From the NCBI GenBank assembly GCA_049840395.1, contig JASGLD010000005.1, forward strand, positions 1,054,001 through 1,118,000: DNA of 64,000 nt. Direction: 5' to 3'. The DNA comes from CAILZL01 sp049840395. GTDB taxonomy: Bacteria; Pseudomonadota; Gammaproteobacteria; Steroidobacterales; Steroidobacteraceae. The notes under the pieces were generated by a model. It was not told the origin of the DNA. It saw only the letters and a list, made by a program, of their open reading frames with translations, and made no database searches. The position numbers were made by a program, and so were the translations under genes. Of the stretch, positions 50,392 to 58,959 are shown in pieces. Numbering within the stretch: the first letter of the stretch is position 1; the number at the start of each line of letters is the position of its first letter.

Positions 50392-51705
50392 ATGGATTCG
50401 CAATCCCCAACAGAGATTGATGCGCTGGATAATCGCAAACGCATCAAGGCCATCATCGCCAGCTCATCGGGTAATTTGGTCGAATGGTACGACTTCTATG
50501 TGTACTCCTTCGGTGCGCTGTACTTTGCCTCGGCCTTTTTTCCCAAGGGCGATCAAACCACGCAATTGCTAAGCGCGGCGGGAGTGTTTGCCGTGGGCTT
50601 TCTCATGCGTCCCGTGGGTAGTTGGATTTTTGGCCGGCTTGCAGATCGTAAGGGTCGCAAGACCTCCATGGTGACCTCGGTATTGATCATGTGCCTCGGC
50701 TCGCTGTTGGTGGCGATGTTGCCTACCTATGAGCAAATCGGTCTCTGGGCGCCATTATTGCTGACGCTCGCCCGCATGCTGCAGGGCATATCCGTTGGTG
50801 GCGAATATGGCACCAGTGCCACCTACATGAGCGAAGTTGCTTTGAGCGGGCGCCGTGGCTTTCTCGCTTCCTTTCAATACGTAACTCTGATCGGTGGGCA
50901 GTTGCTGGCGCTGTTGGTGATGCTGGTGTTGCAAGCCTTGTTGCCGGCGGAAGCCATCAAAGCCTGGGCTTGGCGCGTGCCGTTCCTGATTGGTGCGGTG
51001 GCAGCATTGATTGCTTTGTATCTGCGTAGAGGGCTGCATGAAACTGCCATTGCCAGCGTGCGCGCCAGCAAGCAGGCTGGCACGTTAAGCGAGCTCTGGC
51101 ACCACAAACGCGCCCTGTTCACGGTCATCGGCTTTACAGCGGGCGGCTCGTTGTCCTTCTATACCTTCACCACATACATGCAAAAGTATCTGGTCAATAC
51201 TGCCGGCATGGCTACCGAGGTGGCCAGCCGCGTAATGACCGGCGCACTGGTGGTTTACATGTTGTTGCAGCCGGTGTTCGGTGCACTGTCCGATCGTATT
51301 GGGCGCCGCAACAACATGTTGGCGTTCGGCGCATTGATGACCTTGTGCACCGTGCCGTTACTGACTGCCTTGGGATCGCTTACCACGCCGTTGACTTCAT
51401 TCATGTTGATCGTCGTTGCCCTGGCCGTCATCAGCTTCTACACCTCTATCAGTGGTTTGGTGAAAGCGGAGTTGTTTCCTATGGAAGTGCGTGCGCTGGG
51501 TGTGGGGTTGTCGTATGCGATTGGCAATGCCTTATTCGGCGGCACTGCCGAAGCGGTAGCGCTGTGGTTCAAGCAACAGGGAATGGAGTCGGCGTTCTTT
51601 TGGTATGTCACCGTCATGGTGGCGATTGCTTTTATCACTTCTCTAAGCATGCCACATATCAAGAAGAACAATGCCGCGGGCATTGCAGAAGACCTACGCA
51701 CTTAG
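50392..51705 (+). CDS. MFS transporter, metabolite:H+ symporter family (KgtP-like)
   Basis: 437 residues, 12 membrane helices. Family marks: 'IIASSSGNLVEWYDFYVYSFGALYFASAFFP' at the N-terminus, 'GFLMRPVGSWIFGRLADRKGRKTSMV' (loop 2-3), 'RMLQGISVGGEYGTSATYMSEVA', 'GRRGFLASFQYVTLIGGQLLA' and 'LSDRIGRRNNMLAFG'. This fits the MHS subfamily that imports 2-oxoglutarate, proline/betaine or similar carboxylates. Cotranscribed with the methyltransferase. Confidence 0.92.
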   Translation: MDSQSPTEIDALDNRKRIKAIIASSSGNLVEWYDFYVYSFGALYFASAFFPKGDQTTQLLSAAGVFAVGFLMRPVGSWIFGRLADRKGRKTSMVTSVLIMCLGSLLVAMLPTYEQIGLWAPLLLTLARMLQGISVGGEYGTSATYMSEVALSGRRGFLASFQYVTLIGGQLLALLVMLVLQALLPAEAIKAWAWRVPFLIGAVAALIALYLRRGLHETAIASVRASKQAGTLSELWHHKRALFTVIGFTAGGSLSFYTFTTYMQKYLVNTAGMATEVASRVMTGALVVYMLLQPVFGALSDRIGRRNNMLAFGALMTLCTVPLLTALGSLTTPLTSFMLIVVALAVISFYTSISGLVKAELFPMEVRALGVGLSYAIGNALFGGTAEAVALWFKQQGMESAFFWYVTVMVAIAFITSLSMPHIKKNNAAGIAEDLRT

Positions 51706-51720
51706 TGCCCTAATAAGATT

Positions 51721-52569
51721 TCAATCGATCTGTCTAAGCGCCCCGCCATTGGGGTCGCCTATCACACCATTGGCAGCCATGTGAGTGAGCGAAGCGGCGC
51801 GCACTTCAAGCAGCGGTAAGCGCGCCAAAGCATTAATGATGGGATATTGAAACGGCATGTCTTCCCAACGTGCCGAATGAAACTGAAAGCGTCCCGTGCC
51901 AGAGAACTTACTGGTGACGCTCAGCGGCGCATAACCGGCCACGTTCTCGCCGGGCGCCGCATATTCAAGATAGGCCACATCCGCTTCCTGCAGCGCTCCG
52001 GTGCGCGGTATGTACTTGTAGTGGAAGTGACCAGTGGGTGCCGGTGGTGTGATACTGGTTTCTACGAGATCGGTGAGTTGAATGTCGAAAAATTTGAAGC
52101 CCTGCCACAGTGCTCTGGCGGCATAGCGATTCCCGAGCATCAGCGGATCGGGCAGATCCGCATACAATTTCGACCAGCCCAATTCCTCACGGCCGGTCAG
52201 AATCGGATCGGCAAGGTTCTCCCATAACGCGGGAATGAAATTGCCGCTCAGCCAGCCTCGGGTGGGGGAGTGATGCTTGATGCGTAGATTGACCGACAAC
52301 ATGGCATAGCCATGTCCGGCCAGCCAGCCAATATTGCTCATGAAGTTGAGATTGATCGTTAGCAGCGGCTCGCCATCCAGTTCGCAATCCGGTGGCAAGA
52401 TTTCGCTGAGCAGGGCCGCGTCTGTCAGCGTGGTGACCGACAGCACCAGGTTGCGCTGATTGTTTGGTAGCTGTTGCTTATCGCTGGGTACATTGCGTGG
52501 ACCTGGCAGGGCGCCGAATACGCGTGGCATGCGGTACTGCGGCTTCAGTGTTGGGTCGTCATGCATCAT
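51721..52569 (-). CDS. Acetoacetate decarboxylase-family protein
   Basis: 282 residues from ATG 52569 (a TTG at 52599 is also open). Family marks: 'EILPPDCELDGEPLLTINLNFMSNIGWLAGHGYAMLSVNLRIKH', and 'DPILTGREELGWSKLYADL', where the single Lys corresponds to the Schiff-base lysine region (acetoacetate decarboxylases usually have 'YPKK'). 'EADVAYLEYAAPG' and 'PFQYPIINALARLPLLEVRAASL' complete it. It could be a decarboxylase or one of the related aldolase-dehydratases; the 'W-S-K-L' variant favours a non-classical activity. Confidence 0.82.
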   Translation of the reverse strand: MMHDDPTLKPQYRMPRVFGALPGPRNVPSDKQQLPNNQRNLVLSVTTLTDAALLSEILPPDCELDGEPLLTINLNFMSNIGWLAGHGYAMLSVNLRIKHHSPTRGWLSGNFIPALWENLADPILTGREELGWSKLYADLPDPLMLGNRYAARALWQGFKFFDIQLTDLVETSITPPAPTGHFHYKYIPRTGALQEADVAYLEYAAPGENVAGYAPLSVTSKFSGTGRFQFHSARWEDMPFQYPIINALARLPLLEVRAASLTHMAANGVIGDPNGGALRQID

Positions 52570-52595
52570 GAGCGGGTCTCGGTGCGCCTGTGAAA

Positions 52596-52754
52596 TCAAC
52601 GTCTATCACGCCAATGTACCTCGTTGCGTTCGCCCTGTAACGACTGTTGCAGCCGCAAAGCTACTGTGTAGGGCGGAAAGAAGATCACATATAGCAATCG
52701 ATCCGAGAGCGTTCCTGGATTGCTGCCATAGTAGAAGTAGCGCAGGTTGGCCAT
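52596..52754 (-). CDS. Possible short gene or gene remnant upstream of the decarboxylase-like gene
   Basis: From ATG 52754 a 52-residue peptide starts 'MANLRYFYYGSNPGTLSDRL' and includes 'LLYVIFFPPYTVALRLQQSL'. The same frame stays open well upstream (to about 52976) and reads like protein there too ('RLRHWIVLAIFTAYAALWHF', a membrane helix), but contains no ATG, GTG or TTG before residue 'LVHPM'. So either this is a small gene, or a gene that lost its 5' part or frame. It ends 26 bases before the decarboxylase-like gene. No family recognised. Confidence 0.35.
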   Translation of the reverse strand: MANLRYFYYGSNPGTLSDRLLYVIFFPPYTVALRLQQSLQGERNEVHWRDRR

Positions 52755-53015
52755 GGGGTGCACCAAGCCTGCTTCGTGCCGGAAATGCCACAGCGCTGCG
52801 TAAGCGGTGAATATCGCCAGGACGATCCAGTGGCGGAGGCGTATAACTTTGCTTCTGACGGTGATTGATGGGGTTTCGTCAAACGAGAAATATTGAAGGC
52901 AAGTATTTGCGTGCCGGGCTGCCGGTGTACATCTCCTGGCTCGCTTGCTTATACGCTCATCGCTTGGAATGATGCGTCATCTGATGCTGGCTACACTAAT
53001 CCGGGGAGTCATCTT

Positions 53016-53294
53016 ATGAAGATCCTGTTTGGCGGTGCGCGTGGCGGATTGGCCGCCATGTTGTTGGTGCTTATGTGCGGTTCGGTATCTGCCGAAGACG
53101 TCAATCGGACTTTCGAGCAGATGCTCACCGCTTCGCAGCAGGATAAGCGTGGCGTCAATCTCTATGTCGACGGCCAGGTGATAGCAGGCATCGTCGTGAA
53201 GGTCGAGGCGGGCCAATGGGTTGAGCTGCGCAGCCAGCAGTATTCGCGCATCGTGGTGCGGCTGGATCGCATCGATGCCATCACGCAACCGTGA
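53016..53294 (+). CDS. Small exported protein, 92 residues
   Basis: ATG 53016 is preceded by GGGGAG. Signal peptide 'MKILFGGARGGLAAMLLVLMCGSVSAED'. Mature part of about 65 residues, predicted beta-rich: 'RGVNLYVDGQVIAGIVVKVEAGQWVELRSQQYSRIVVRLDRIDAI'. This looks like a small SH3-like or OB-like barrel, but no family name can be given. It starts a two-gene unit with the next exported protein, 15 bases apart. Confidence 0.75.
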   Translation: MKILFGGARGGLAAMLLVLMCGSVSAEDVNRTFEQMLTASQQDKRGVNLYVDGQVIAGIVVKVEAGQWVELRSQQYSRIVVRLDRIDAITQP

Positions 53295-53309
53295 CGCCGG
53301 ATAGGGCGC

Positions 53310-54014
53310 ATGCAGTTTCGGACGCTTTGCATAAGCAGTGCATGCGCACTCACGATGCTGCTGCTGGCCGGGTCAGTGAGTGCGGCAGCAAAGCAAGTCA
53401 CATCGAAATCGGTGCTTGAAGTAAGTTTCAAATTGGTGGATCAGGACGATCGACCGGTGCCTTCGGCCCAGGTGCGTTTGGTATTGGATGCGCAAAGTGA
53501 TTGGCAGGCGTCGAATGCGGGTCAGGTGTTCGTCACCGACAGCCTGGGGCAAGTACGATTTTCAAGCGTCAATGTAGTGAAGGGAGGTTCACACAAACGC
53601 CCCACCAACTTCGTCGACAGCCTGTTCAGTCGTGCCGAGCCGGTCGACTCCGTGCAAGTGGCGGCCGGGCTTGAATATGCAGGACGGTCGCGCTTGATCG
53701 TCATCAGGCTGCATCGCTTTCGCAGCGATGTGGCCATGCTGCTCGATGGGTTCGAGGTTTATACGCCGGATACTCGTGGCCGGTTTACGCGGCAAGGCCA
53801 TAAAGTCGATGGCTATAGCTGGAAGATTCCCGAGCCGGATGGACTTCAGTCGGGGCACCCGGGATTTGAAGTGGTGGAATTCAATCTTGAGCCGATGCTT
53901 CTCGGGTCAGAGGTCGATGCTAAGAGTGCTGGCGATAACAAGATTGCCAGCGATACGCAGCGCTGGTTATTGAAGCTGGTGTTGCGCCGATTGGCTCCGC
54001 CCGTGCAGCGATAA
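53310..54014 (+). CDS. Unknown exported protein with Ig-like start, 234 residues
   Basis: Signal peptide MQFRTLCISSACALTMLLLAGSVSA. The mature chain begins with 'LEVSFKLVDQDDRPVPSAQVRLVL ... VFVTDSLGQVRFSSVNV', a pattern of beta-sandwich domains of the carboxypeptidase-regulatory/Ig type (D-x-x-G-x-P-V-x-x-A-x-V ... T-D-x-x-G-x-V-x-F). After that 'FRSDVAMLLDGFEVYTPDTRGRFTRQG' and 'HPGFEVVEFNLEPML'. No catalytic motif. Cotranscribed with the small exported protein before it. Role unknown. Confidence 0.75.
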   Translation: MQFRTLCISSACALTMLLLAGSVSAAAKQVTSKSVLEVSFKLVDQDDRPVPSAQVRLVLDAQSDWQASNAGQVFVTDSLGQVRFSSVNVVKGGSHKRPTNFVDSLFSRAEPVDSVQVAAGLEYAGRSRLIVIRLHRFRSDVAMLLDGFEVYTPDTRGRFTRQGHKVDGYSWKIPEPDGLQSGHPGFEVVEFNLEPMLLGSEVDAKSAGDNKIASDTQRWLLKLVLRRLAPPVQR

Positions 54015-54046
54015 AACGCTGCAATGACCGATGCTTGCTCGCGTTC

Positions 54047-55132
54047 TTATTGTTCCGTCAACTGTGCCAGCTGCTCGGCCTGGTACTCGTTCTGCAACGG
54101 TTCGATCACATCATCCAGATCGCCGTTCATCACCATGTCCAGTTTATAAATGGTCAGGTTGATACGGTGATCGGTAAGCCGTCCCTGCGGAAAATTGTAA
54201 GTGCGAATGCGTTCGGAGCGATCGCCCGAGCCTACCTGCAATTTGCGCGATGCAGCTTCCGCCTGGGTGCGTTTGTTTTGCTCGGCTGCCAACAATCGCG
54301 ATTTCAATAACGACATGGCGCGCGAACGATTCTTGTGTTGCGAACGTTCGTCCTGGCATTCCACGACTGTGCCGGTGGGAATGTGCGTAATGCGGATTGC
54401 CGAGTCGGTCTTGTTAACGTGCTGACCGCCGGCGCCCGAGGCGCGATAGGTGTCGATCTTCAAGTCGGCAGGATTAATTTCGATCTCATCCACTTCATCC
54501 ACTTCCGGCAGGATGGCCACCGTACAAGCGGAGGTATGGATACGACCCTGTGCTTCGGTGGCGGGTACGCGCTGCACGCGATGCGTGCCGGCTTCGAACT
54601 TCAAGCGCGAAAATGCGCCGCTGCCGATCACACGTGCAATCACTTCCTTATAGCCGCCATGTTCGCCATCACTCTCCGACATGGTTTCCACCTGCCAGCC
54701 TTGATTGGCGGCGTAGCGTGAATACATGCGGAATAAATCGCCGGCAAAAATCGCCGCTTCATCGCCGCCGGTGCCGGCGCGCACTTCCAGATAGATGTTG
54801 CTGTTGTCGCGCGGGTCTTTCGGAATGAGCAGTTTGGAAAGTTCTGCCTCTTCTACTTCGATGCGTGCGTCCAGCGCCTTGACTTCTTCACGGCCAAGAT
54901 CGCGCATGTCGAGATCGCTGCCTTCCGCCATGTCCAAGGCGGCCACGCGCTCAGCTAACAGCTGTTGGAATTCTTGATAACGTGTGACCACCGGTTCGAG
55001 CTTGGCGTACTCCATCGACAACTCACGAAACTTGTTGTTGTCGTTGATGACGCCGGCATCCGACAGCAGCGCACTCACTTCAGTGTGGCGCTCAGCGAGA
55101 CGGTCGAGTTTGAATTTGATCGATTCTTTCAT
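54047..55132 (-). CDS. prfA: Peptide chain release factor 1
   Basis: 361 residues; recognises UAA and UAG and triggers release of finished proteins. The stop-codon tripeptide Pro-Ala-Thr is in 'HRVQRVPATEAQGRIHTSA' and the catalytic GGQ in 'ASGAGGQHVNKTDSAIRITH', followed by 'VECQDERSQHKNRSRAMSLL'. Its start overlaps the stop of hemA by 4 bases (ATGA), giving translational coupling as in other gammaproteobacteria. Confidence 0.97.
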   Translation of the reverse strand: MKESIKFKLDRLAERHTEVSALLSDAGVINDNNKFRELSMEYAKLEPVVTRYQEFQQLLAERVAALDMAEGSDLDMRDLGREEVKALDARIEVEEAELSKLLIPKDPRDNSNIYLEVRAGTGGDEAAIFAGDLFRMYSRYAANQGWQVETMSESDGEHGGYKEVIARVIGSGAFSRLKFEAGTHRVQRVPATEAQGRIHTSACTVAILPEVDEVDEIEINPADLKIDTYRASGAGGQHVNKTDSAIRITHIPTGTVVECQDERSQHKNRSRAMSLLKSRLLAAEQNKRTQAEAASRKLQVGSGDRSERIRTYNFPQGRLTDHRINLTIYKLDMVMNGDLDDVIEPLQNEYQAEQLAQLTEQ

Positions 55133-56430
55133 TCTTTACTTGGCGGGTCTTTGCCGGGCGGGTTCAATGCAAACAATTCCTGCGCGGCATGAATCAGTTC
55201 GGTTTCGCCCTGTTCGCCGGCTTCACGCAGGCGTTGGCTGGGGGCGTGCAGTAAGCGGTGTGTCAGCGTGTCTGCGAGAAATTCCAACACTTCCGTGGCG
55301 GGCCGGCCATTGTTTAGCATACGCTGCGCTTGCTCAATGGTTTGTTTGCGCACCGTCTCGCCTTCATCACGCAATTGGCGGATGGTGGGTACGGCATCCA
55401 GTGTGCGCAGCTGTTGCGCAAAGTGCTGCACTTCTTCGCCCAGTAACTCCTGCGCATCCACCGCCGCTTCCTGGCGTGCCGCCATGTTCTCGCTGACCAC
55501 GTTCTGCAAGTGATCGACGGTGAACAGGTACACATCGTCCAGTTCACCGACTTCTGCTTCGATGTCGCGCGGTACAGCGATGTCCACCATGAAGATGGGC
55601 CGGCGTTTGCGCGCGCGAAGAGCTGCCTTCACGGCTGCCAGGGTGATGATGGGGGTCGGGCTGGCGGTAGAGCTCACCACAATGTCCGCTTCGGCCAGAT
55701 GCGCGTGCAGCTGATCGAAGGTAATGGCGTAGCCGTTGAACTCCAGCGCCAGTTGTTGCGCCCGCTCCAAAGTGCGATTGGCAACCACAATGCGGCGCGC
55801 ACCATTGGCGTACAGATGTTTGGCCGCCAGCGCAATAGTTTCGCCCGCACCCACTAACAGAATGGTGCGTTCTGCAAAGCTTTCGAACACGGTGCGCGCC
55901 ATGCTCACTGCGGCAGAGGCCACCGACACCGCATGCGCGCCGATGCGGGTTTCGGTGCGCACCCGCTTGGCGGCGGAGAAGGCGGCTTGAAACAGGCGAT
56001 TGAGATAAGGGCCGGTGCTGCCGTTCTGCTGTGCCAGGCGGTAGGCGTCCTTCAATTGGCCAAGGATCTGTGCCTCACCCAGCATCATCGAGTCCAGACC
56101 GGCAGCGACGGCGAAGGCGTGCTTCACGGCGCTGGCTTCGCTGTGCTGGTACAGGCATTGATGGATGTCGGTGGCTTCCAGTTCGTGCCAGTGCGCCAGC
56201 CACTCGATCATCGGGGCGGCGTGGTCGTCCAGCGACTGCGCCGGGTCGACCTCGGTGTAGCAGTACAGCTCGGTGCGGTTGCACGTGGAGACGATCAGCG
56301 ACTCGCACACCTGCGGCACCTTGCCCAGCTCATCCAGCGCAGACGGCAGTTCGGGATCCGCGAACACAACTTTCTCGCGGATGGCCACTGGCGCGGTGCG
56401 GTGATTGATTCCTATAACGATGAACGGCAT
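55129..56430 (-). CDS. hemA: Glutamyl-tRNA reductase
   Basis: 433 residues; first step of haem synthesis by the C5 route, reducing Glu-tRNA to glutamate-1-semialdehyde. Features: 'VIGINHRTAPVAIREKV', 'VSTCNRTELYCYTE' with the catalytic Cys near 50, 'GLDSMMLGEAQILGQLKDAY', 'ILLVGAGETIALAAKHL' (NADPH site), and 'IVVSSTASPTPII'. The upstream 180 bases are shared with the divergent TPR lipoprotein. Gene pair hemA-prfA is the conserved order. Confidence 0.97.
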   Translation of the reverse strand: MPFIVIGINHRTAPVAIREKVVFADPELPSALDELGKVPQVCESLIVSTCNRTELYCYTEVDPAQSLDDHAAPMIEWLAHWHELEATDIHQCLYQHSEASAVKHAFAVAAGLDSMMLGEAQILGQLKDAYRLAQQNGSTGPYLNRLFQAAFSAAKRVRTETRIGAHAVSVASAAVSMARTVFESFAERTILLVGAGETIALAAKHLYANGARRIVVANRTLERAQQLALEFNGYAITFDQLHAHLAEADIVVSSTASPTPIITLAAVKAALRARKRRPIFMVDIAVPRDIEAEVGELDDVYLFTVDHLQNVVSENMAARQEAAVDAQELLGEEVQHFAQQLRTLDAVPTIRQLRDEGETVRKQTIEQAQRMLNNGRPATEVLEFLADTLTHRLLHAPSQRLREAGEQGETELIHAAQELFALNPPGKDPPSKE

Positions 56431-56612
56431 TACGCGGTGGCGGGTAGTTGCGGATAAACCCTGGAAATTTTGAACCGGCGCGGATTGTCAGGGATGCGTG
56501 CGGGCAAAACAAGGAAACCACTGTGCCGGATACATGTCGCAGATAGTTACAGTACAAAACACTCCCGCCGCTGATGCGGCCTTGCATCGCCGCCCTGTAT
56601 AGTGACTCGCCT

Positions 56613-58364
56613 ATGCCATCACATTTCTTGCGTTCCATCGCGGCCGCTCCGGTCTCCGGGCGAAATTCCAGTATGCATCCTGCTTTGCTCGCCTTACTGG
56701 TCAGTATGGCGCTGACTGGTTGTGCTGCTACCAGGCCTGTTGGCGATGCAGCAGTCGTCGCGACAGGCGGCAAAGCCACCTTGCAGGCGCCGGCCGAGGG
56801 CGATGTCACGCAGCTGCTGGCTGCTGCGGAACAGGCGCAGCAGGCGGGACGCTACCCCGAATCGGCACGCCGCTACCTTCAGGTTGCGCAGCTTTCGTCG
56901 GATGAGCAGGTGATCGAGCAAGCCGCGCGCGCCTGCTACGACAATCAGCAGTTGCAGGCAACGGCCCAGATTGCAGCACGCTGGCTGGAGATCAATCCCA
57001 CTAATCAACAGGCGCGCGAACTGGCCGCGCTATCGGCATTGAAGCTGTATCGCGTCGACGCCGCGCGCGAACAATTGCAGGTGTTGTTGGAGTCGGCGTT
57101 CATCACGCCGGCCGCAGGCTTTATTGAATTGCTGCCCAAGTTGGAGTCGGCCGATTCCAACGCGGCCACGGCCGTACTCAAGCAGCTGGTGGAGCGCATG
57201 CCGGATGTGGCCGAGGCGCACTACGTGCTGGCGCAGCTCGCGGGTCAGACCGCCGATTGGAATTTGATGTTGAATGAAGCGCAGCGCGCCCAGCAGCTGG
57301 CGCCGTACTGGTCGCCGGCTGGTCTGTTGCTGGCGCGTGCGCAATTGGCGAGTGGACAGGATGAGCTGGCGCTGAAAACCGCGCAGGCAGTAGTGAAGGA
57401 AGACGACAGCATCGCGACGCGCTCCGAGTATGCCGGCCTGTTGTTATCCAGCAATCACGCCAATGAAGCGGTGCAGCTATGGCGTGAACTGGAACAGACC
57501 CAGGGCGATAACAGTTCGGCGGTGCGTGCTCTGGCGCAGTTGGATTTTCAACTGGGCAACTATCAATCCGCCTTTACGCGTTTCAATCAATTGCTCAACA
57601 CCGGCAAGAACCTCAGTGAATCTATTTTCTATCTGGCCGGCATCGCTGAGCGCACCGGCGCCAACGATGAGGCGCGCCAGCTATACGAACGCGTGCAGGA
57701 AGGTGAGTTTGCTTCGGCGGCGCAGTTGCGCGTCGCCAAGCTCATTCAAGACAGTGAAGGTCAGGCTGCGGCGCTGACTTTTCTGCAAGCTTTTGGCGAA
57801 GCCAATCCCGATGAATTGTTGCTGAGTTTGAAAGCACGCGCCGAAATGCTGGCGCAGGCGGGTGATGATGCCGCAGCGTTGGCAGTATACGATCAAGCGG
57901 TGAAGGATTATCCGGATGTGGCCGAGCTGCGTTTGTCGCGCGCTTTTCAATTGGTGAAGATGGGCAAGGTCAATCCAGCTTTACAGGCCATGCGCCAATT
58001 GGTGGCGGAACGCCCGCAGGACCCCACCGTGTTGAACGCACTGGGTTACACCTTGGTGGATCAAGGCAAGCAAGCACAGGCTGGTCGTGACTACATTGCC
58101 GATGCGCTTAAGTACTCGCCCGACAGCGGCGCGGTGCTCGATAGCATGGGCTGGGCCATGTTCAAGCTGGGTAAGTACGATGAGGCGTTGAGCTATCTGC
58201 AGCGCGCTGCTGCGCGCTTGGTCGATGCCGATGTCGATCTGCATACCGGTGAAGTGCTGTGGGCCATGAAGCGTCGCGACGAAGCGGTGCAGACCTGGCA
58301 GAAAGGTTTGGAACGCGCGCCGGATAACAAGGCACTGCAAGAGCGTTTGAAGCGCGCCAAGTAG
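56613..58364 (+). CDS. Tetratricopeptide-repeat lipoprotein
   Basis: 583 residues from ATG 56613; ATG 56673 would start right at the signal peptide ('MHPALLALLVSMALTGC'). The lipobox is L-T-G-C, so the protein is a lipid-anchored envelope protein. The rest is a long array of TPR-like helices: 'LAAAEQAQQAGRYPESARRYLQVAQL', 'LAALSALKLYRVDAAREQL', 'LLLARAQLASGQDELALKTAQAV', 'LARDEAL'-type units and a canonical last set 'NALGYTLVDQGKQAQAGRDYIADALKYSPDSGAVLDSMGWAMFKLGKYDEALSYL'. Equivalent genes sit upstream of lolB in Pseudomonas (PA4667-type) and probably scaffold outer-membrane assembly. Confidence 0.9.
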   Translation: MPSHFLRSIAAAPVSGRNSSMHPALLALLVSMALTGCAATRPVGDAAVVATGGKATLQAPAEGDVTQLLAAAEQAQQAGRYPESARRYLQVAQLSSDEQVIEQAARACYDNQQLQATAQIAARWLEINPTNQQARELAALSALKLYRVDAAREQLQVLLESAFITPAAGFIELLPKLESADSNAATAVLKQLVERMPDVAEAHYVLAQLAGQTADWNLMLNEAQRAQQLAPYWSPAGLLLARAQLASGQDELALKTAQAVVKEDDSIATRSEYAGLLLSSNHANEAVQLWRELEQTQGDNSSAVRALAQLDFQLGNYQSAFTRFNQLLNTGKNLSESIFYLAGIAERTGANDEARQLYERVQEGEFASAAQLRVAKLIQDSEGQAAALTFLQAFGEANPDELLLSLKARAEMLAQAGDDAAALAVYDQAVKDYPDVAELRLSRAFQLVKMGKVNPALQAMRQLVAERPQDPTVLNALGYTLVDQGKQAQAGRDYIADALKYSPDSGAVLDSMGWAMFKLGKYDEALSYLQRAAARLVDADVDLHTGEVLWAMKRRDEAVQTWQKGLERAPDNKALQERLKRAK

Positions 58365-58385
58365 GCGCGTTAATACCTTCAATCC

Positions 58386-58955
58386 ATGAAACCGCTGCGC
58401 TTAATTGCATGTTGTTCGTTGCTGTTGCTCAGCGCCTGCGTCACTCAGACTCCGCGCATCAGCGGTGGCAGCACTGCGCGTAGTGTCAGCGAATTACGTG
58501 ACTGGACCGCCACTGGCCGCATCGGCGTCAGCAGTCCCGAGCAATCCGGATCGGGCGGTTTCACTTGGACGCAACAAGCGTCAGCCAGCAAGGTGCAACT
58601 ACGCGGGCCAGTCGGTGTGGGCTCATTGGTGATCACCAGCGATGGTAAGAACTTAAGCATTCAATCCAGCGACGGTACGCAGTACGACGCCGATGCGGCG
58701 TTGGCCGAATTACAGGCGCGTTTGGGCGCGGCTATTCCGGTGCAACAACTGCGTTACTGGATATTGGGTATTGCTGCGCCGGGTGCAGCCAGCAATGCCG
58801 ATGCGTCGGGCAACGTGTTGCAACAGGCAGGCTGGCGCATCGAATACGGCGACTGGTTGCAGCGTGATGGTTTGCGCCTGCCGGCCAAGCTCACCTTGAC
58901 CCGCGAACAGCTGCGCATCGTGATGGTGGTGCAAAGCTGGCAGTTGGAATCATGA
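58386..58955 (+). CDS. lolB: Outer-membrane lipoprotein receptor LolB
   Basis: 189 residues; receives lipoproteins from LolA and inserts them in the outer membrane. Signal peptide with lipobox 'LLSAC' (Cys18). Family features: 'LRDWTATGRIGVSSPEQSGSGGFTWTQ', 'LRGPVGVGSLVITSDGKNLSIQSSDG', 'IPVQQLRYWILGIAAPG', and 'GWRIEYGDWLQRDGLRLPAKLTLTREQLRIVMVVQSW'. It starts 21 bases after the TPR lipoprotein gene, and ispE follows after 4 bases, so this is an operon. Confidence 0.93.
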   Translation: MKPLRLIACCSLLLLSACVTQTPRISGGSTARSVSELRDWTATGRIGVSSPEQSGSGGFTWTQQASASKVQLRGPVGVGSLVITSDGKNLSIQSSDGTQYDADAALAELQARLGAAIPVQQLRYWILGIAAPGAASNADASGNVLQQAGWRIEYGDWLQRDGLRLPAKLTLTREQLRIVMVVQSWQLES

Positions 58956-58959
58956 CGCT

